From the NCBI GenBank assembly GCA_963663365.2, contig CAXXIH010000008.1:1364001-1428000 (forward strand): DNA of 64,000 nt. Direction: 5' to 3'. This DNA comes from G963663365 sp963663365 (GTDB lineage: Bacteria; Hinthialibacterota; Hinthialibacteria; Hinthialibacterales; G963663365). The notes beneath the pieces were generated by a model. That model was not told the DNA's origin and searched no databases. It worked only from the letters and a program-made list of their open reading frames with translations. This document shows positions 37,712-47,678 of the stretch, piece after piece (position 1 is the first letter of the stretch; the number at the start of each line of letters is the position of its first letter). The translations under genes were made by a program, and so were the position numbers.

Positions 37712-38298
37712 CAATACAAAATCCAATGAACCTGGTTTTGCCGTCATGCCTGGGCGGAGGCGGCCTGGTTCTGCCCTATCGCGATAAGCATCCCCAGATC
37801 GGTCTGGAGGTGTTCATTGCACATCATGCATCGGTTATCGGTGAGGTGATTCTCGGGGATAAGGCCAGCGTATGGTTCGGCGCTGTGCTGCGCGGCGACA
37901 TTGCCCCGGTACTGGTTGGTGAAGGAACGAACATCCAAGACAATAGTGTCCTGCATGTCGGCACCGGCGAGCCCTGCATTGTCAAAAACAATGTTGTTGT
38001 GGGGCACGGTGCAATCCTGCATGGTTGCACGGTTGAGGACAATTGCCTGATCGGTATGGGCGCAACCGTATTAAACCGTGCGGTTATCGGACGCGGTTCT
38101 ATTGTGGCTGCGGGCGCATTGGTAACTCAAGATACCATCATCCCGCCAAATAGCCTGGTCATAGGAGCGCCTGCAACTGTCAAACGCGAACTCACAGAAA
38201 AAGAGCGCAAGCAGCAGGCAAACTACGCCATAAAATATATCGGCATCGCCTCCGATTACCGAACGATGGAGAAAGAATCAGAAAAGCCTAATCAATAG
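37708..38298 (+). CDS. Gamma carbonic anhydrase family protein (left-handed beta helix)
   Basis: A 196-residue hexapeptide-repeat trimer-forming protein. Candidate zinc ligands are His83 (SVLHV), His100 and His105 (VGHGAILHG), the exact gamma-carbonic-anhydrase pattern. Repeats run from IGEVILGDKASVWFGAVLRGD to GSIVAAGALVTQDTIIPPNSLVIGAPA, followed by a C-terminal helix. Its ATG lies inside the stop of the large secreted protein gene (ATGA), so it is co-translated with an exported protein although itself cytoplasmic. Carbonic anhydrase activity is common but not universal in this family. Confidence 0.9.
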   Translation: MTIQNPMNLVLPSCLGGGGLVLPYRDKHPQIGLEVFIAHHASVIGEVILGDKASVWFGAVLRGDIAPVLVGEGTNIQDNSVLHVGTGEPCIVKNNVVVGHGAILHGCTVEDNCLIGMGATVLNRAVIGRGSIVAAGALVTQDTIIPPNSLVIGAPATVKRELTEKERKQQANYAIKYIGIASDYRTMEKESEKPNQ

Positions 38299-38327
38299 GA
38301 CTTACGCTCGAAAACACATCCATTCGA

Positions 38328-40307
38328 TTATTGAGTCCATATCGGCGAAGACCAAGCCATCACGATGCGATTGCGGATTTTGTTTTTCTGCATAACACGC
38401 GCGTAATAAATAGAGCCTTGTTCATACTCCTCATCGGTATAATGCCCTTCAAATTCGTCCACATCCGGACACCAGGATTTGAGGACACTGAATGTTTTGT
38501 CTGAAGGTTGCCAACGCAGAATCTCCACCGTATCGATAATATCCGTACCGATAACTCGTACAGTAAGCCGTGGCAATCCATCCACAGTGAGGCTTTGCCC
38601 CATAGGCGTGCCATTTAAACTGAATTCAAGGATGATTTTGGCCCCGGTCGTGCCGTAGGTTTGCCGGTCATACAGCCCCTGAAAGATGCCATCCCGGGTA
38701 AGCGATTCCGCCCGAATCGCAGTGAGCCCGTAGCTGGGTTTCCCCGGCTGGGCGCGATGGTCATCGGAAGACGCAACCGTGGATAACATGAGGCCCATAC
38801 GCCAAACATCTTGCGCGTGTGAGGGCCAATCCAGGCTTTTCGAATCGGATGTGAATTGGCTGTATTCAAAAGCCAGAGGATGAGCGGGGTTGTAGACTTC
38901 GCTCAATCCATGTCCGGAATAAATCTCAAAGTTCCTGCGTAAATCCGGATCGTGAATTGTGTAATCGACATTCTTGGGGAACTTGCCGGTGTGATGAGGA
39001 ATCGTGAGCGCATCGCCTTTTTTAAGTTCCGCCCAAAGTCCTTGTAAGGTTGAGTCTCCAGGATAAATTAACGCACCGGGAGCCCCACGGAAGAATACGT
39101 TGTGATGCCCATACGGTGTTCCAAACGAGCATTCGTAGGCCTGCAAAGTAACGAATTTCTCAGGTTCATAATATTTATCAATCAGCTCGGTATATTCTTT
39201 CCAATACTTATCGGACAGACCACGTGAGCCTTGTTCCACTGGCAAAAGGCTATGGTCAGTCATGGTGTAATAATCCAAACCGGATGTGTAACGCGCATAT
39301 TCGAATGGAAAGCGGCCCACACCATCCCAGCTGTAACGTGTATGAGAGTGCAGCTCCCCCCAATAAAGCGAACGCTCTCCGCGTTTGGCCAAAACTTCCG
39401 TTGGATTGCTTTGGGCTTGGAGACCGTTGGAGCGCGCGACGGCTTTGAGACGTAATACGCCGGTCTTTTTCGGCGTCACATCGAACTCCACATAGCCCTG
39501 GCCCGCAGGCATCTCAATATTGCGGGGGAATTGGGCCTTGCCTTTTAAGCATTGCAAATCGAGCCGCAACGATTCATGGACCGGATTATATTCTTTATCG
39601 ACAGCGGCAATTAGGCAACGAACCGTCTCACCGGCAACAGCCTGTGAGGGTGCATGAAAAAGCAACTCGATGGGCTCTCCCGGCAAACATTGGATCGTTG
39701 GAGAATCGGCTAACAAATTGAACCTGCTGTCGCCATTGGTATCGACAGCAATTAAAACCGGCAGAGGAGGAGTTACGACAACACCGGCTTGTATCCCCCG
39801 GCTTCCGCCTGAACGGTCGCCGTAAATAACCGATATTGTGTCGCCCTCGCGCAGTTCCCCTTTTTCAACCAAAGCGCGGGCAACAAAAACATATCGCTCA
39901 TACCGGCCATTGAGCGATTGCTTGGGGTGCTTAATCAAAACATTCGGCTCGCGTTGGGATTCGACAGTCCCTCGAATTGTGACATCGGACCGTGAGCAGA
40001 CTGCGCGAACAAAGTGGTCGGCTTTGGGCACTTTGGATTGAAGACTATAAGCTGAGTTACGCGGCCCGGCGTGCCAATCATCGGGCATTTGAACCCGGAT
40101 GCCACCCCCGGTGGCGATACCGCTTTGCCCCACGGTATAGGTCACTGTCCATGTTCCGAACTCACTCGCCACGCATGTTTGGGGGGTAACCGTTGCGTTT
40201 CCCTCTGACATTGCTCCCGGAACCATAACCGGCTCAACAAATTCAGCACTCCAAACCGATAAACAAAAGAAACAGGCGGCGAACAGGAAAGTAATAGAAC
40301 GTAACAT
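38328..40307 (-). CDS. Secreted DUF3604 family protein (PHP-like metal-dependent domain)
   Basis: A 659-residue protein with a signal (MLRSITFLFAACFFCLSVWSAE) and GAGG before the ATG. The N-terminal 300 residues are beta-rich. From about 320 it reads LYWGELHSHTRYSWDG, YTMTDHS, IPHHTGK and SSDDHRAQPG, which are the His and Asp metal ligands of the PHP-type fold in DUF3604 (PF12228). A phosphoesterase or other hydrolase role is likely; no substrate is known. It is read alone and its gene ends convergent with the carbonic anhydrase gene. Confidence 0.85.
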   Translation of the reverse strand: MLRSITFLFAACFFCLSVWSAEFVEPVMVPGAMSEGNATVTPQTCVASEFGTWTVTYTVGQSGIATGGGIRVQMPDDWHAGPRNSAYSLQSKVPKADHFVRAVCSRSDVTIRGTVESQREPNVLIKHPKQSLNGRYERYVFVARALVEKGELREGDTISVIYGDRSGGSRGIQAGVVVTPPLPVLIAVDTNGDSRFNLLADSPTIQCLPGEPIELLFHAPSQAVAGETVRCLIAAVDKEYNPVHESLRLDLQCLKGKAQFPRNIEMPAGQGYVEFDVTPKKTGVLRLKAVARSNGLQAQSNPTEVLAKRGERSLYWGELHSHTRYSWDGVGRFPFEYARYTSGLDYYTMTDHSLLPVEQGSRGLSDKYWKEYTELIDKYYEPEKFVTLQAYECSFGTPYGHHNVFFRGAPGALIYPGDSTLQGLWAELKKGDALTIPHHTGKFPKNVDYTIHDPDLRRNFEIYSGHGLSEVYNPAHPLAFEYSQFTSDSKSLDWPSHAQDVWRMGLMLSTVASSDDHRAQPGKPSYGLTAIRAESLTRDGIFQGLYDRQTYGTTGAKIILEFSLNGTPMGQSLTVDGLPRLTVRVIGTDIIDTVEILRWQPSDKTFSVLKSWCPDVDEFEGHYTDEEYEQGSIYYARVMQKNKIRNRIVMAWSSPIWTQ

Positions 40308-40412
40308 TTTTGAAGCCTCGCTGTGAACATATGCATTTATGTCAAAAAGACATGCATTTAAGCCATCATCACATCACAGGTATGGCATGTCAATCGGCGC
40401 GGATGATTAAAC

Positions 40413-40446
40413 AAAAAGCCCCTTCGGCATAAAGCAAAAGGGGCTT
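40413..40446 (-). terminator. Rho-independent terminator of the Gfo/Idh/MocA gene at 40478
   Basis: On the minus strand AAGCCCCTT pairs with AAGGGGCTT across a 13-nt loop and is followed by TTTTTGT, 32 nt after the stop codon. Classical terminator shape. Confidence 0.85.
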
Positions 40447-40477
40447 GCATATTTCAGCAACAAAACAGGACGAAAGA

Positions 40478-41539
40478 CTATCGGATTTTAATTTCGCAAT
40501 TCTTCTTTGACGATTCGTAAATCGCATCGATAATCTGTTGGATTCTTAGCGATTCTTCCGGCTTGACACGAACCTGGCGGTTCTTTTCGACACACTCCGT
40601 AAAGTGACGAATTTCCATACGGTGGCCTTCTTGTTCGGGAAGCCAATCGTAACGTTCCGAAGTCAAAGCGCCTGGGATCGAACTGTAAATTCCTGGTGGT
40701 GAAGTCGTGATACCGGCCTTATCGCCGAGGATATAAACGGCTTCATGGTCTTTGGCAATATTAGCCGCCCACGAGACCTCAACCGTCATGGTGATATTGT
40801 TCTCAAAACGCACCAAGGCCGTGGCGTAGTCTTCGACATCGAATTCTTTTGAGGGGTAAGGTCTTCCCCACTCGCCGTTTTCCAAATCTTCACGGTCGCC
40901 GAACATGCGATAGACTTTTCCGGAGGCGGCTATCGGCTTGGGACATCCCATTAGCCATACAGCCAAATCCATGACATGCACGCCGATATCGATCAGCGGA
41001 CCGCCCAGCGACTCCCGTTTGATATGAAACTTGCCCCAGCCGGGAATTCCACGGCGGCGCAACATGCAGGCATTCGCGTGATAAATCTCTCCGAGACGGC
41101 CATCTAAAATCTGCTCTTTAAGGCGTTCGCTGTGAGCTTCAAAACGCATATGTTGCGCAACCATCAGTTTGCGCTTCATTTTCTTTGCCGTTTTGATCAT
41201 CAGCTGGCTCTCTTTGACATTCATCGCCATCGGCTTTTCGACAATGACGTTGGCGCCCGCTTCAAGAGCGGCTACAGCTAGCGGACAATGCCCTTTGTTT
41301 TGTGTGCAGACATCGATGATATCGAAATCATTTTCCTTCAACATCTGGCTGGAGCGAATATAGGTTTTGTCAACCTCAAATTTCTCAGCGTTTTTTTCAA
41401 CACGCTCTTTAATCAAATCACAAATGGCGACGACCTCAACGCGGCCTTCCGCCTGCAATTCTTTCCAGTAGGGCAGGTGCCGGTCACGGGCGATATCTCC
41501 GGTACCGATTAATCCGACTCTAAGTTTCTTTTTGGCCAT
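40478..41539 (-). CDS. Gfo/Idh/MocA family oxidoreductase
   Basis: A 353-residue cytoplasmic dehydrogenase. I start it at the ATG at 41539, preceded by AAGGAAGGA, rather than at 41572. The Rossmann motif is LRVGLIGTGDIARD (residues 6-19), the EKP motif lies at 101-103, and the C-domain has GGPLIDIGVHVMDLAVW with the catalytic Asp and His. It is in a leftward series with the propeller fusion and an isomerase, with wide gaps. It probably oxidises a sugar or its derivative released by the neighbouring exported enzymes. Confidence 0.92.
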   Translation of the reverse strand: MAKKKLRVGLIGTGDIARDRHLPYWKELQAEGRVEVVAICDLIKERVEKNAEKFEVDKTYIRSSQMLKENDFDIIDVCTQNKGHCPLAVAALEAGANVIVEKPMAMNVKESQLMIKTAKKMKRKLMVAQHMRFEAHSERLKEQILDGRLGEIYHANACMLRRRGIPGWGKFHIKRESLGGPLIDIGVHVMDLAVWLMGCPKPIAASGKVYRMFGDREDLENGEWGRPYPSKEFDVEDYATALVRFENNITMTVEVSWAANIAKDHEAVYILGDKAGITTSPPGIYSSIPGALTSERYDWLPEQEGHRMEIRHFTECVEKNRQVRVKPEESLRIQQIIDAIYESSKKNCEIKIR

Positions 41540-41691
41540 TCTTGCAATCCTTCCTTGGTCCGGATACCGCAATCATCGCGGAATCCGGCAATCGGGTGGA
41601 CGAACGAGCCGTCCGTAAAATCGAAGCAGCATAGCAAAATCGCCTGGGGCAGACAGCTGCAAAAGGCTCATGCCATCCGCAACCCAAATGC

Positions 41692-44058
41692 CTATTCGAT
41701 ATAGCCGTGATAGAGCCCCATGTAGTAAGGCAATAAAAAGACGGTTCCGCTGGCCAGCTGACGCCCATTTCCGCCGTAATCCAACGCCCACGGATTCGTA
41801 TTCCAATGATTGAAATGCCGCTCTTGGATCGGCAACACCTTCCCGTTCGTCACCCGGTAACCGAGATTCCTTCGGGGGGCTTCGTACGGCTCCGAAGATG
41901 CGGGAGGCCTTAAGAGCTCAATATCCAGGCGATGGCTGTTGTGATGCGCCCAATTCAGGCGGTCCAGTGGGAAACCAGTCAGCGTCTTGACGGAATCCTC
42001 CAGCCAGCCATCCCAGGGTTTCAACTCAAAAGTGCCCCAAGGATTGGTGTACTGAATACCCTCTGAGGATGCCGCATAAGCAAAATTGAAAAACGGATTC
42101 ATCTCTCGCGCATCAAGCACCCAATAGTTGAAAAACGAATAAACCATTTCTTTGCGCAGTTCTTCGTCCTTGGTGTACTTGATGAGATTGTAATACCCCA
42201 TAACCGCCATCTCGTCATCGGATTGATTACCCGAACCGGCGCCGTGCTGGATTTTGGTCACCATGGCGTTGGTATCAAACGCGTGTTGTTCGCGGAGCAT
42301 GGCAATGGCTTTTGTATATTTAGGATCGCCGGTCATATGCTCGGCCACGGTGAGATAAGAAAGAATACTTAAAGACTTCAGCCCGCGCTCACTCCACCAC
42401 ATATGATCGTGATTGAGCGACTTTGGCGAATAGATTGCCCAGCGGGTTGGTGTGCCGTCGTGATCAACCAAATTAAAATCGTTGCGGAGAAGATGATCGG
42501 TGATCGTACGTACTACTTCGCAAACACGTTCTTTCTCTTCTTTGGTATCGGCAACAAGATCGTAATAGGCCGGATAAAAGAAATAATGACCATCCAATTC
42601 GTCCGAACTTGTATCTGTTTTATACCAATACTTTTTGTCGGCGGTTAAAGGCCAACGCGGCGTGTAGACCTTCCAAAGCGCGTCACTCCGCTCACGGTTG
42701 CGCCGCTGGCCTTCCAGTGTATGGCCTTCACGTTTATTTGGATCCGGCTCGGTCGTGGGGAGAACTGTACGCGCAACATAACCCGGCTGTTGTTTCACTT
42801 CTCCGCCTACCGGAGCGATGCTCAAAAACCGCAGAGCCTCAAATGCCTTCTTGGCTCGTGCTTTCGCTTTTGGATCTTTGGTAGCCGCATAGGCAAAACA
42901 TTCACCCGCGCCATACATGCTTGTCCAAAGACCATCATTGTCACTGTCCGAATAAAGTATCTCGGATTTGTCACCCGGATTTTTCAACCCTACTTCGGAG
43001 AGGTACCCATATTCTGTCCGGGCGATGTATTTCTCGATTTCCTGCTCGTAAAACTCCGCTTTTTCGGCCAATGTCATCGGCCGCCGTTCGATCACCCCCA
43101 CTCCATTGGAGGTCGCGAACCATGCATCGCCGTTATCTGTGACGGCAATATCCCGGACAACATCATCGGGCAACCAACACCGCCCCTGACGGTAGGCCCA
43201 TTCATCGCCATCGTATCGAATCGCGCCAATCTGGGTTCCGAACCAAACAACACCCTTTTCGCCGGAACACATCATGGTGAAGTCGTTATAAGGCAACCCA
43301 TCGCGGCCGGTAAATAGCGTCCACTGACCATCGAGCATCCCCGCGCCCTGTGGGCTGGCAAACCATAAGCGATCCCGGTCATCAAAAGCCACACCGCGAA
43401 CCCCACGCGGAGCCCAGCTTCGGCCTTTATCGTCAAAGGGAAATAACGTCTCCCATTTGCCGCCTTTTTCGCTCAGAAATAACCCGGAATCCGCCGCCAC
43501 CGCAATTGAACCGCCACGGCTTACAGCGACTTGAAAAACCGCTTTGGCATCGCCCAATAAAGCATTGAGCGCTTTATCCGGTGTGACCCGGGCTCCATTG
43601 ATTGTCAAAAGCCCGCTGTCTGTCGCTGCCCACGCATTCTGCCCTTTGGCGGCCAAATCGTTTACATTCGCTTTAGACAGCGTTGCTAATTTCCTCACAT
43701 TTTGTCCCGCAATTACTTCCAGGCTTCCACCATGAACGACAAATACGGTATCTCCATCAACCGCAAGTGCGCTTACTGAATCAGATATCCGGGGATGCCG
43801 TGTCCACGCACTATTTTCAAAAACGGCCAGCCCTTTGTCGGTTCCGGCATAGACCGTTCCACCCGGACCCAATGCCACAACATTGACGCTGTCGGCAGGC
43901 AAACCGTCATTTGAGGTGTAAATCGTACAGACTTCTTGTTTGTAGGTTCCAACCTTGATGGGCTTTACCTTGGCTACGCTGACAGACGTCAAAAGAAAAA
44001 CCGAAATCACCGTAACCAAGCCGGAAGTTAAGAAAAATGAATGTCCCTTGCGTCTCAT
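41692..44058 (-). CDS. Secreted two-component-type beta-propeller fused to a large C-terminal domain
   Basis: A 788-residue protein. The ATG at 44058 follows GGGAGGA and begins a signal peptide (GHSFFLTSGLVTVISVFLLTSVSVA). Residues about 35-330 are Reg_prop-like propeller repeats (IYTSNDGLPADSVNVVALGPGGTVYAGTDKGL, GREGVVWFGTQIGAIRYDGDEW-type strands), the kind that senses glycans in hybrid two-component systems. No kinase or membrane anchor follows. Instead about 430 residues with repeated helices and aromatic motifs (DHMWWSERGLKSLSIL, HNSHRLDIELLRPP) suggest an alpha/alpha-toroid lyase- or glycosidase-like module. It could be a ligand-binding enzyme or a detached sensor. Confidence 0.65.
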   Translation of the reverse strand: MRRKGHSFFLTSGLVTVISVFLLTSVSVAKVKPIKVGTYKQEVCTIYTSNDGLPADSVNVVALGPGGTVYAGTDKGLAVFENSAWTRHPRISDSVSALAVDGDTVFVVHGGSLEVIAGQNVRKLATLSKANVNDLAAKGQNAWAATDSGLLTINGARVTPDKALNALLGDAKAVFQVAVSRGGSIAVAADSGLFLSEKGGKWETLFPFDDKGRSWAPRGVRGVAFDDRDRLWFASPQGAGMLDGQWTLFTGRDGLPYNDFTMMCSGEKGVVWFGTQIGAIRYDGDEWAYRQGRCWLPDDVVRDIAVTDNGDAWFATSNGVGVIERRPMTLAEKAEFYEQEIEKYIARTEYGYLSEVGLKNPGDKSEILYSDSDNDGLWTSMYGAGECFAYAATKDPKAKARAKKAFEALRFLSIAPVGGEVKQQPGYVARTVLPTTEPDPNKREGHTLEGQRRNRERSDALWKVYTPRWPLTADKKYWYKTDTSSDELDGHYFFYPAYYDLVADTKEEKERVCEVVRTITDHLLRNDFNLVDHDGTPTRWAIYSPKSLNHDHMWWSERGLKSLSILSYLTVAEHMTGDPKYTKAIAMLREQHAFDTNAMVTKIQHGAGSGNQSDDEMAVMGYYNLIKYTKDEELRKEMVYSFFNYWVLDAREMNPFFNFAYAASSEGIQYTNPWGTFELKPWDGWLEDSVKTLTGFPLDRLNWAHHNSHRLDIELLRPPASSEPYEAPRRNLGYRVTNGKVLPIQERHFNHWNTNPWALDYGGNGRQLASGTVFLLPYYMGLYHGYIE

Positions 44059-44246
44059 AAATGAGTCCTCCCATGGATGTAATAATCGAAATCTGCGGCT
44101 GCGGATGGATAACATTATCACACCACATTGACGTTGGTAGGGACAAACCATGAGGGGTCTGATTGTCACACAATCAGACAGTTAATGGCTTCACAAGCCA
44201 ATAGCGATTGGGCCGAATTTCAGAAACCGGCGGAAAGAGTAGCTCT

Positions 44247-45011
44247 CTAGCTCAATCCCCAGGATTTCATATTTTTGAGGCTGGTTGCCACAGAATCGAA
44301 TGGATCGCGATAACAGACATCCTGCTCGACGATGTAGTATTTGACGCCTGCCTTTTTTGAGGCTTTTAGAATCGCATCCCAATTCAAATTCCCCTGGCCT
44401 ACTTCCGCAAACGCCTGTTTTCCATCCCGAATGACCATGTCTTTCATGTGAACCGTGGGAACCGATCCACCGACTTTGCTGATCCAGGCGGCCGGATCAG
44501 CCCCGCCATGCTGGACCCAATACGTGTCGATCTCGAAATTGAAATATTTAGGATCGCCATTTTCACGCAGCAACGCTTGGCCCGGCTTGCCATCGAAATG
44601 TTCGAACTCGAAACTGTGGTTGTGATAGCCAAAGGTTATGCCGTGTTCAGAGAGTGCCATTGCCCGTTCTGTAGCCAACTTGGCAAACCGTTGATATCCC
44701 TCGGCGCTGCGAAATTCCCCCGGCATGCTGGAAATTACAACATGTTTGCAGCCGAGTTCCAAATGCTGGTCGATTAGTTTCTGAATTTCATTACAAAGGC
44801 CATCCCAGCCGATATGCGCGGAGACCGCCTCCAATTCGTTTTCTTTAAGCAGACGCGCAAGTTCGCTGTTTTTGATCGGGCCAACAGAAGCCAACTCAAC
44901 TGTGCCGTAACCAATCTCTTTCACACGCGCCAATGTGCGGGCGATATCATCCGGCGTTTTTAGATAGTCACGTAGCGTGTATAGAATCAGACCAAGTTCT
45001 GTTTTTTGCAT
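44247..45011 (-). CDS. Sugar phosphate isomerase/epimerase (TIM barrel)
   Basis: A 254-residue protein from the ATG at 45011 (AGAGG upstream); the frame reaches 45125 but overlaps thiD. Metal-site residues fit GYHNHSFEF (His130, His132), Asp162 in FEIDTYW, His188 in VHMKD and Glu229 in VEQDV. Typical of myo-inosose-type or unassigned isomerases. It is followed by the propeller fusion gene and preceded by thiD, all leftward. Confidence 0.87.
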   Translation of the reverse strand: MQKTELGLILYTLRDYLKTPDDIARTLARVKEIGYGTVELASVGPIKNSELARLLKENELEAVSAHIGWDGLCNEIQKLIDQHLELGCKHVVISSMPGEFRSAEGYQRFAKLATERAMALSEHGITFGYHNHSFEFEHFDGKPGQALLRENGDPKYFNFEIDTYWVQHGGADPAAWISKVGGSVPTVHMKDMVIRDGKQAFAEVGQGNLNWDAILKASKKAGVKYYIVEQDVCYRDPFDSVATSLKNMKSWGLS

Positions 45012-45102
45012 GATAACCTCTTCTTGGAGACTGTATCGAATAGATATGTACAAGAATAATGCAGAATTGCCATAACCGCGAGTGTTATGCGGAAGACGCC
45101 TG

Positions 45103-45897
45103 TCAGCGCTCCAGAGGATAGGCATGATTCAGCGGCCCATACCCCTGTCCAAATCCCGGTGCATGGGTGATGGCATTATGCACGTAGTCACATGCGCGTT
45201 CGGCCGCCTCACGATAATTCATCTTTTGTGCAATTCCCGCGGCCGTTGCCGAAGCCAGAGTACATCCCGCGCCATGAACATTACGCGTTTCAATTCGGGG
45301 ATGCGTAATCAGTCTGGACTCTTCATGAGACAAAAAGAAATCATGGATAACAGGACCGCCAAGATGCCCGCCCTTCAATAAGACTGCCTGGGGGCCCATC
45401 GATAAAAGTTCCCGGGCGGCATCCGGCATGGCATCCGGATCTGCGATCTCCATTCCGGTGAGACGCCGGGCCTCAAAGATATTTGGCGTAATGAGGGAGG
45501 CCATGGGGAGCAGGCACTTCTTGAGTGTCGCTTCCGCATCGGCTGTAAGCAGCGAATCTCCCCCTTTGGCTACCATTACCGGATCTACGACCAACGGAAT
45601 TCCAGCGGCATTTTCTTTGAGCGCCGATACGACGGTTAAGATCACTTCTGAATTATGAAGCATGCCGGTTTTAAGACAATCAGCGCCGATATCGTTGAGC
45701 ACAACATCAATCTGTTGACGAATAAAACCGGGCTCGACCCCTACAACACCAAAAACACCCTGCGTATTTTGAGCAGTAAGCGCAGTAATTGCAGTCGCCG
45801 CATACCCGCCTAATGCGGTGACTGTTTTTATATCCGCCTGCACTCCCGCGCCTCCGCCTGAGTCGGAACCGGCTATAATCAAAACCCGTCCATTCAT
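45103..45897 (-). CDS. thiD: Bifunctional hydroxymethylpyrimidine/phosphomethylpyrimidine kinase ThiD
   Basis: A 264-residue thiamine-pathway kinase phosphorylating HMP and HMP-phosphate. The ATG at 45897 has AAGGA seven bases upstream; a TTG two codons earlier is less likely. Motifs: VLIIAGSDSGGGAGVQADIK (residues 5-24), VDPVMVAKGGDSLL and NVHGAGCTLASA with the ribokinase-family catalytic Asp/Gly-Ala-Gly-Cys site. No TPP riboswitch is seen in the 83 nt upstream, and no other thi gene is near. Confidence 0.95.
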   Translation of the reverse strand: MNGRVLIIAGSDSGGGAGVQADIKTVTALGGYAATAITALTAQNTQGVFGVVGVEPGFIRQQIDVVLNDIGADCLKTGMLHNSEVILTVVSALKENAAGIPLVVDPVMVAKGGDSLLTADAEATLKKCLLPMASLITPNIFEARRLTGMEIADPDAMPDAARELLSMGPQAVLLKGGHLGGPVIHDFFLSHEESRLITHPRIETRNVHGAGCTLASATAAGIAQKMNYREAAERACDYVHNAITHAPGFGQGYGPLNHAYPLER

Positions 45898-45980
45898 GGT
45901 CAATTCCTTATTGACAATTCGATCACAGGATTATGTTTCTATCAGTGTATAGAGTCTACCAACAATCAGGGATGGCCGCT

Positions 45981-47426
45981 TCAGCCCAGCTGGAGAATAA
46001 AAGAAACCACAGTCGGTCCGGTAAGTATAATCACAACCGAGGCCACGCAGCTGGTTAATCCGCCGACAAGCATGATATCACGTGCACTGACTTGATTGGT
46101 GCTATAAGCAATGACATTCGGCGGTGTTGAGATGGGCAATCCCATAGCAAAACTGGAAATAATCGCGAGCATCACAGCCAACACCTGCAGCTGCAAATCG
46201 CTTCCAAAGGTCATTCCAATCGCCATTCCCAATGGCAACAGAATATTTGTGGCAACCGTGTGGCTCATCACCGTGCTCATAACCACAGCCAAGAGACACA
46301 TCACAACAGAAAGCGTTTGAAAAGAAAGATTTTCGGTGGGAACCAAGGCGGCAATCCAACTATCCAAATGCGTAAGCGTAATTCCCTTACCCAGGGCAAT
46401 GCCTCCGGCTATCAAAATCAACACATCCCAATCCATACGATTAAAATCTTTGCGGCCGATAATCCGGGTCATCGTGAGTACGGCTGCCGGGAAAACAGCA
46501 ATAACCGCAGTGGGAATCCCCGTCCAATGGCTGGTCAGCCAAAAGAAGACCGTCACAAAGAAACATAAATAAACCGTGCCTGCTTTTAATGTTAAGACAA
46601 AATCCCGCGGAACGGCGACACGAAGTTTTTTATGGGTGGGGCGAAAAATAACCTGCAGAAATACCCACATTAGTCCCAAGGCGATCACCAGCAGCGGAAC
46701 CGAGAACGCCATCCATTCAAAAAAATTAATATCCAATCCACGGTTTTCCAATTGTGCCAATGCGATGGCATTCGGCGGCGTACCAATAGGCGTGCCGATA
46801 CCACCGATATTGGCGGCAAAGGGAACAGAGAGGATCAAAGCCCGCCGAAAACGGTCTCCTTCAGGAATCTGAAGCGCCAAAGGCTGGACCAATACGATCA
46901 TCATCGCCGTTGTGGCGGTATTGCTCATCCACATACTGAATGTTGCGGTGATCAGCATCACACCGGCCAATACACCACCCGGGCTGCTCCCAAAGGGACG
47001 CAGAAGCAATGCTGCCATCTGTACGTCGATTTTCTCTTGTTGGACTGCTTTGGCGAGGATAAATCCGCCTAGAAAAAGAAAGATGATCGGATTGCTTACA
47101 GCTGAAAAGAATTGCTCATAGGGGATCCCCGATCCCAAGTCAGACGGAATCGAGATACACCAAACCTGGAGCATAATTACCAGCAAACTCGTGGCGAAAA
47201 GCGGGATCGCCTCGGTAACCCACAACATCATGGCTAAAAAGAAAATCCCCGCCATCCGCCTGGCGGGTTCATTCAGCGTTTCAGGCATAAAGGTATAAGC
47301 ACAGAAACTGACAACCATGCCCAGTATGACCAGCGTGGCATTCAACCATATTGGACGGATTTTGGATTTGCTGGGCGGATCGGCCAACGACGTTTGCGTG
47401 GCTTGAAGTTGTTTATCCAATGACAT
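45981..47426 (-). CDS. DASS (SLC13) family sodium-coupled anion symporter
   Basis: A 481-residue polytopic inner-membrane transporter. After a polar N-terminus, repeated hydrophobic segments (about 11-12) appear, including the two family signatures SNTATTAMM (sodium/substrate site) and SHTVATNILLPL. Members carry dicarboxylates, citrate or sulfate with sodium. The only visible transporter in the window; next to a sulfatase gene (divergent, 252-nt gap), so export or uptake of sulfate or a sugar acid is a reasonable guess but not established. Confidence 0.88.
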   Translation of the reverse strand: MSLDKQLQATQTSLADPPSKSKIRPIWLNATLVILGMVVSFCAYTFMPETLNEPARRMAGIFFLAMMLWVTEAIPLFATSLLVIMLQVWCISIPSDLGSGIPYEQFFSAVSNPIIFLFLGGFILAKAVQQEKIDVQMAALLLRPFGSSPGGVLAGVMLITATFSMWMSNTATTAMMIVLVQPLALQIPEGDRFRRALILSVPFAANIGGIGTPIGTPPNAIALAQLENRGLDINFFEWMAFSVPLLVIALGLMWVFLQVIFRPTHKKLRVAVPRDFVLTLKAGTVYLCFFVTVFFWLTSHWTGIPTAVIAVFPAAVLTMTRIIGRKDFNRMDWDVLILIAGGIALGKGITLTHLDSWIAALVPTENLSFQTLSVVMCLLAVVMSTVMSHTVATNILLPLGMAIGMTFGSDLQLQVLAVMLAIISSFAMGLPISTPPNVIAYSTNQVSARDIMLVGGLTSCVASVVIILTGPTVVSFILQLG

Positions 47427-47678
47427 TACGATTTACCAAAGCGTTCCAGATAACTTCCGCTGAACCTACCGGCTTTTCACTCACATCCCCAGTGACATTC
47501 CCTAAAGTGTATTCGCAATTTGATTTCTACTTATACATGATAACTCGAAAAATCGGATTCTGTGCTAAGATGGACACTATTGTATAAGTTCCATCACAAT
47601 TATTAGAAATAATCTTGCTTGGCAAGCCCTGAAAGCCTTGGCGGTTTCGCCGCCGGGTTATCCGGCCAGGAGAGGGAA

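Noticed and set aside
45898..45980. Possible TPP riboswitch before thiD
   Set aside because: The gap is too short and lacks the CTGAGA-type core.
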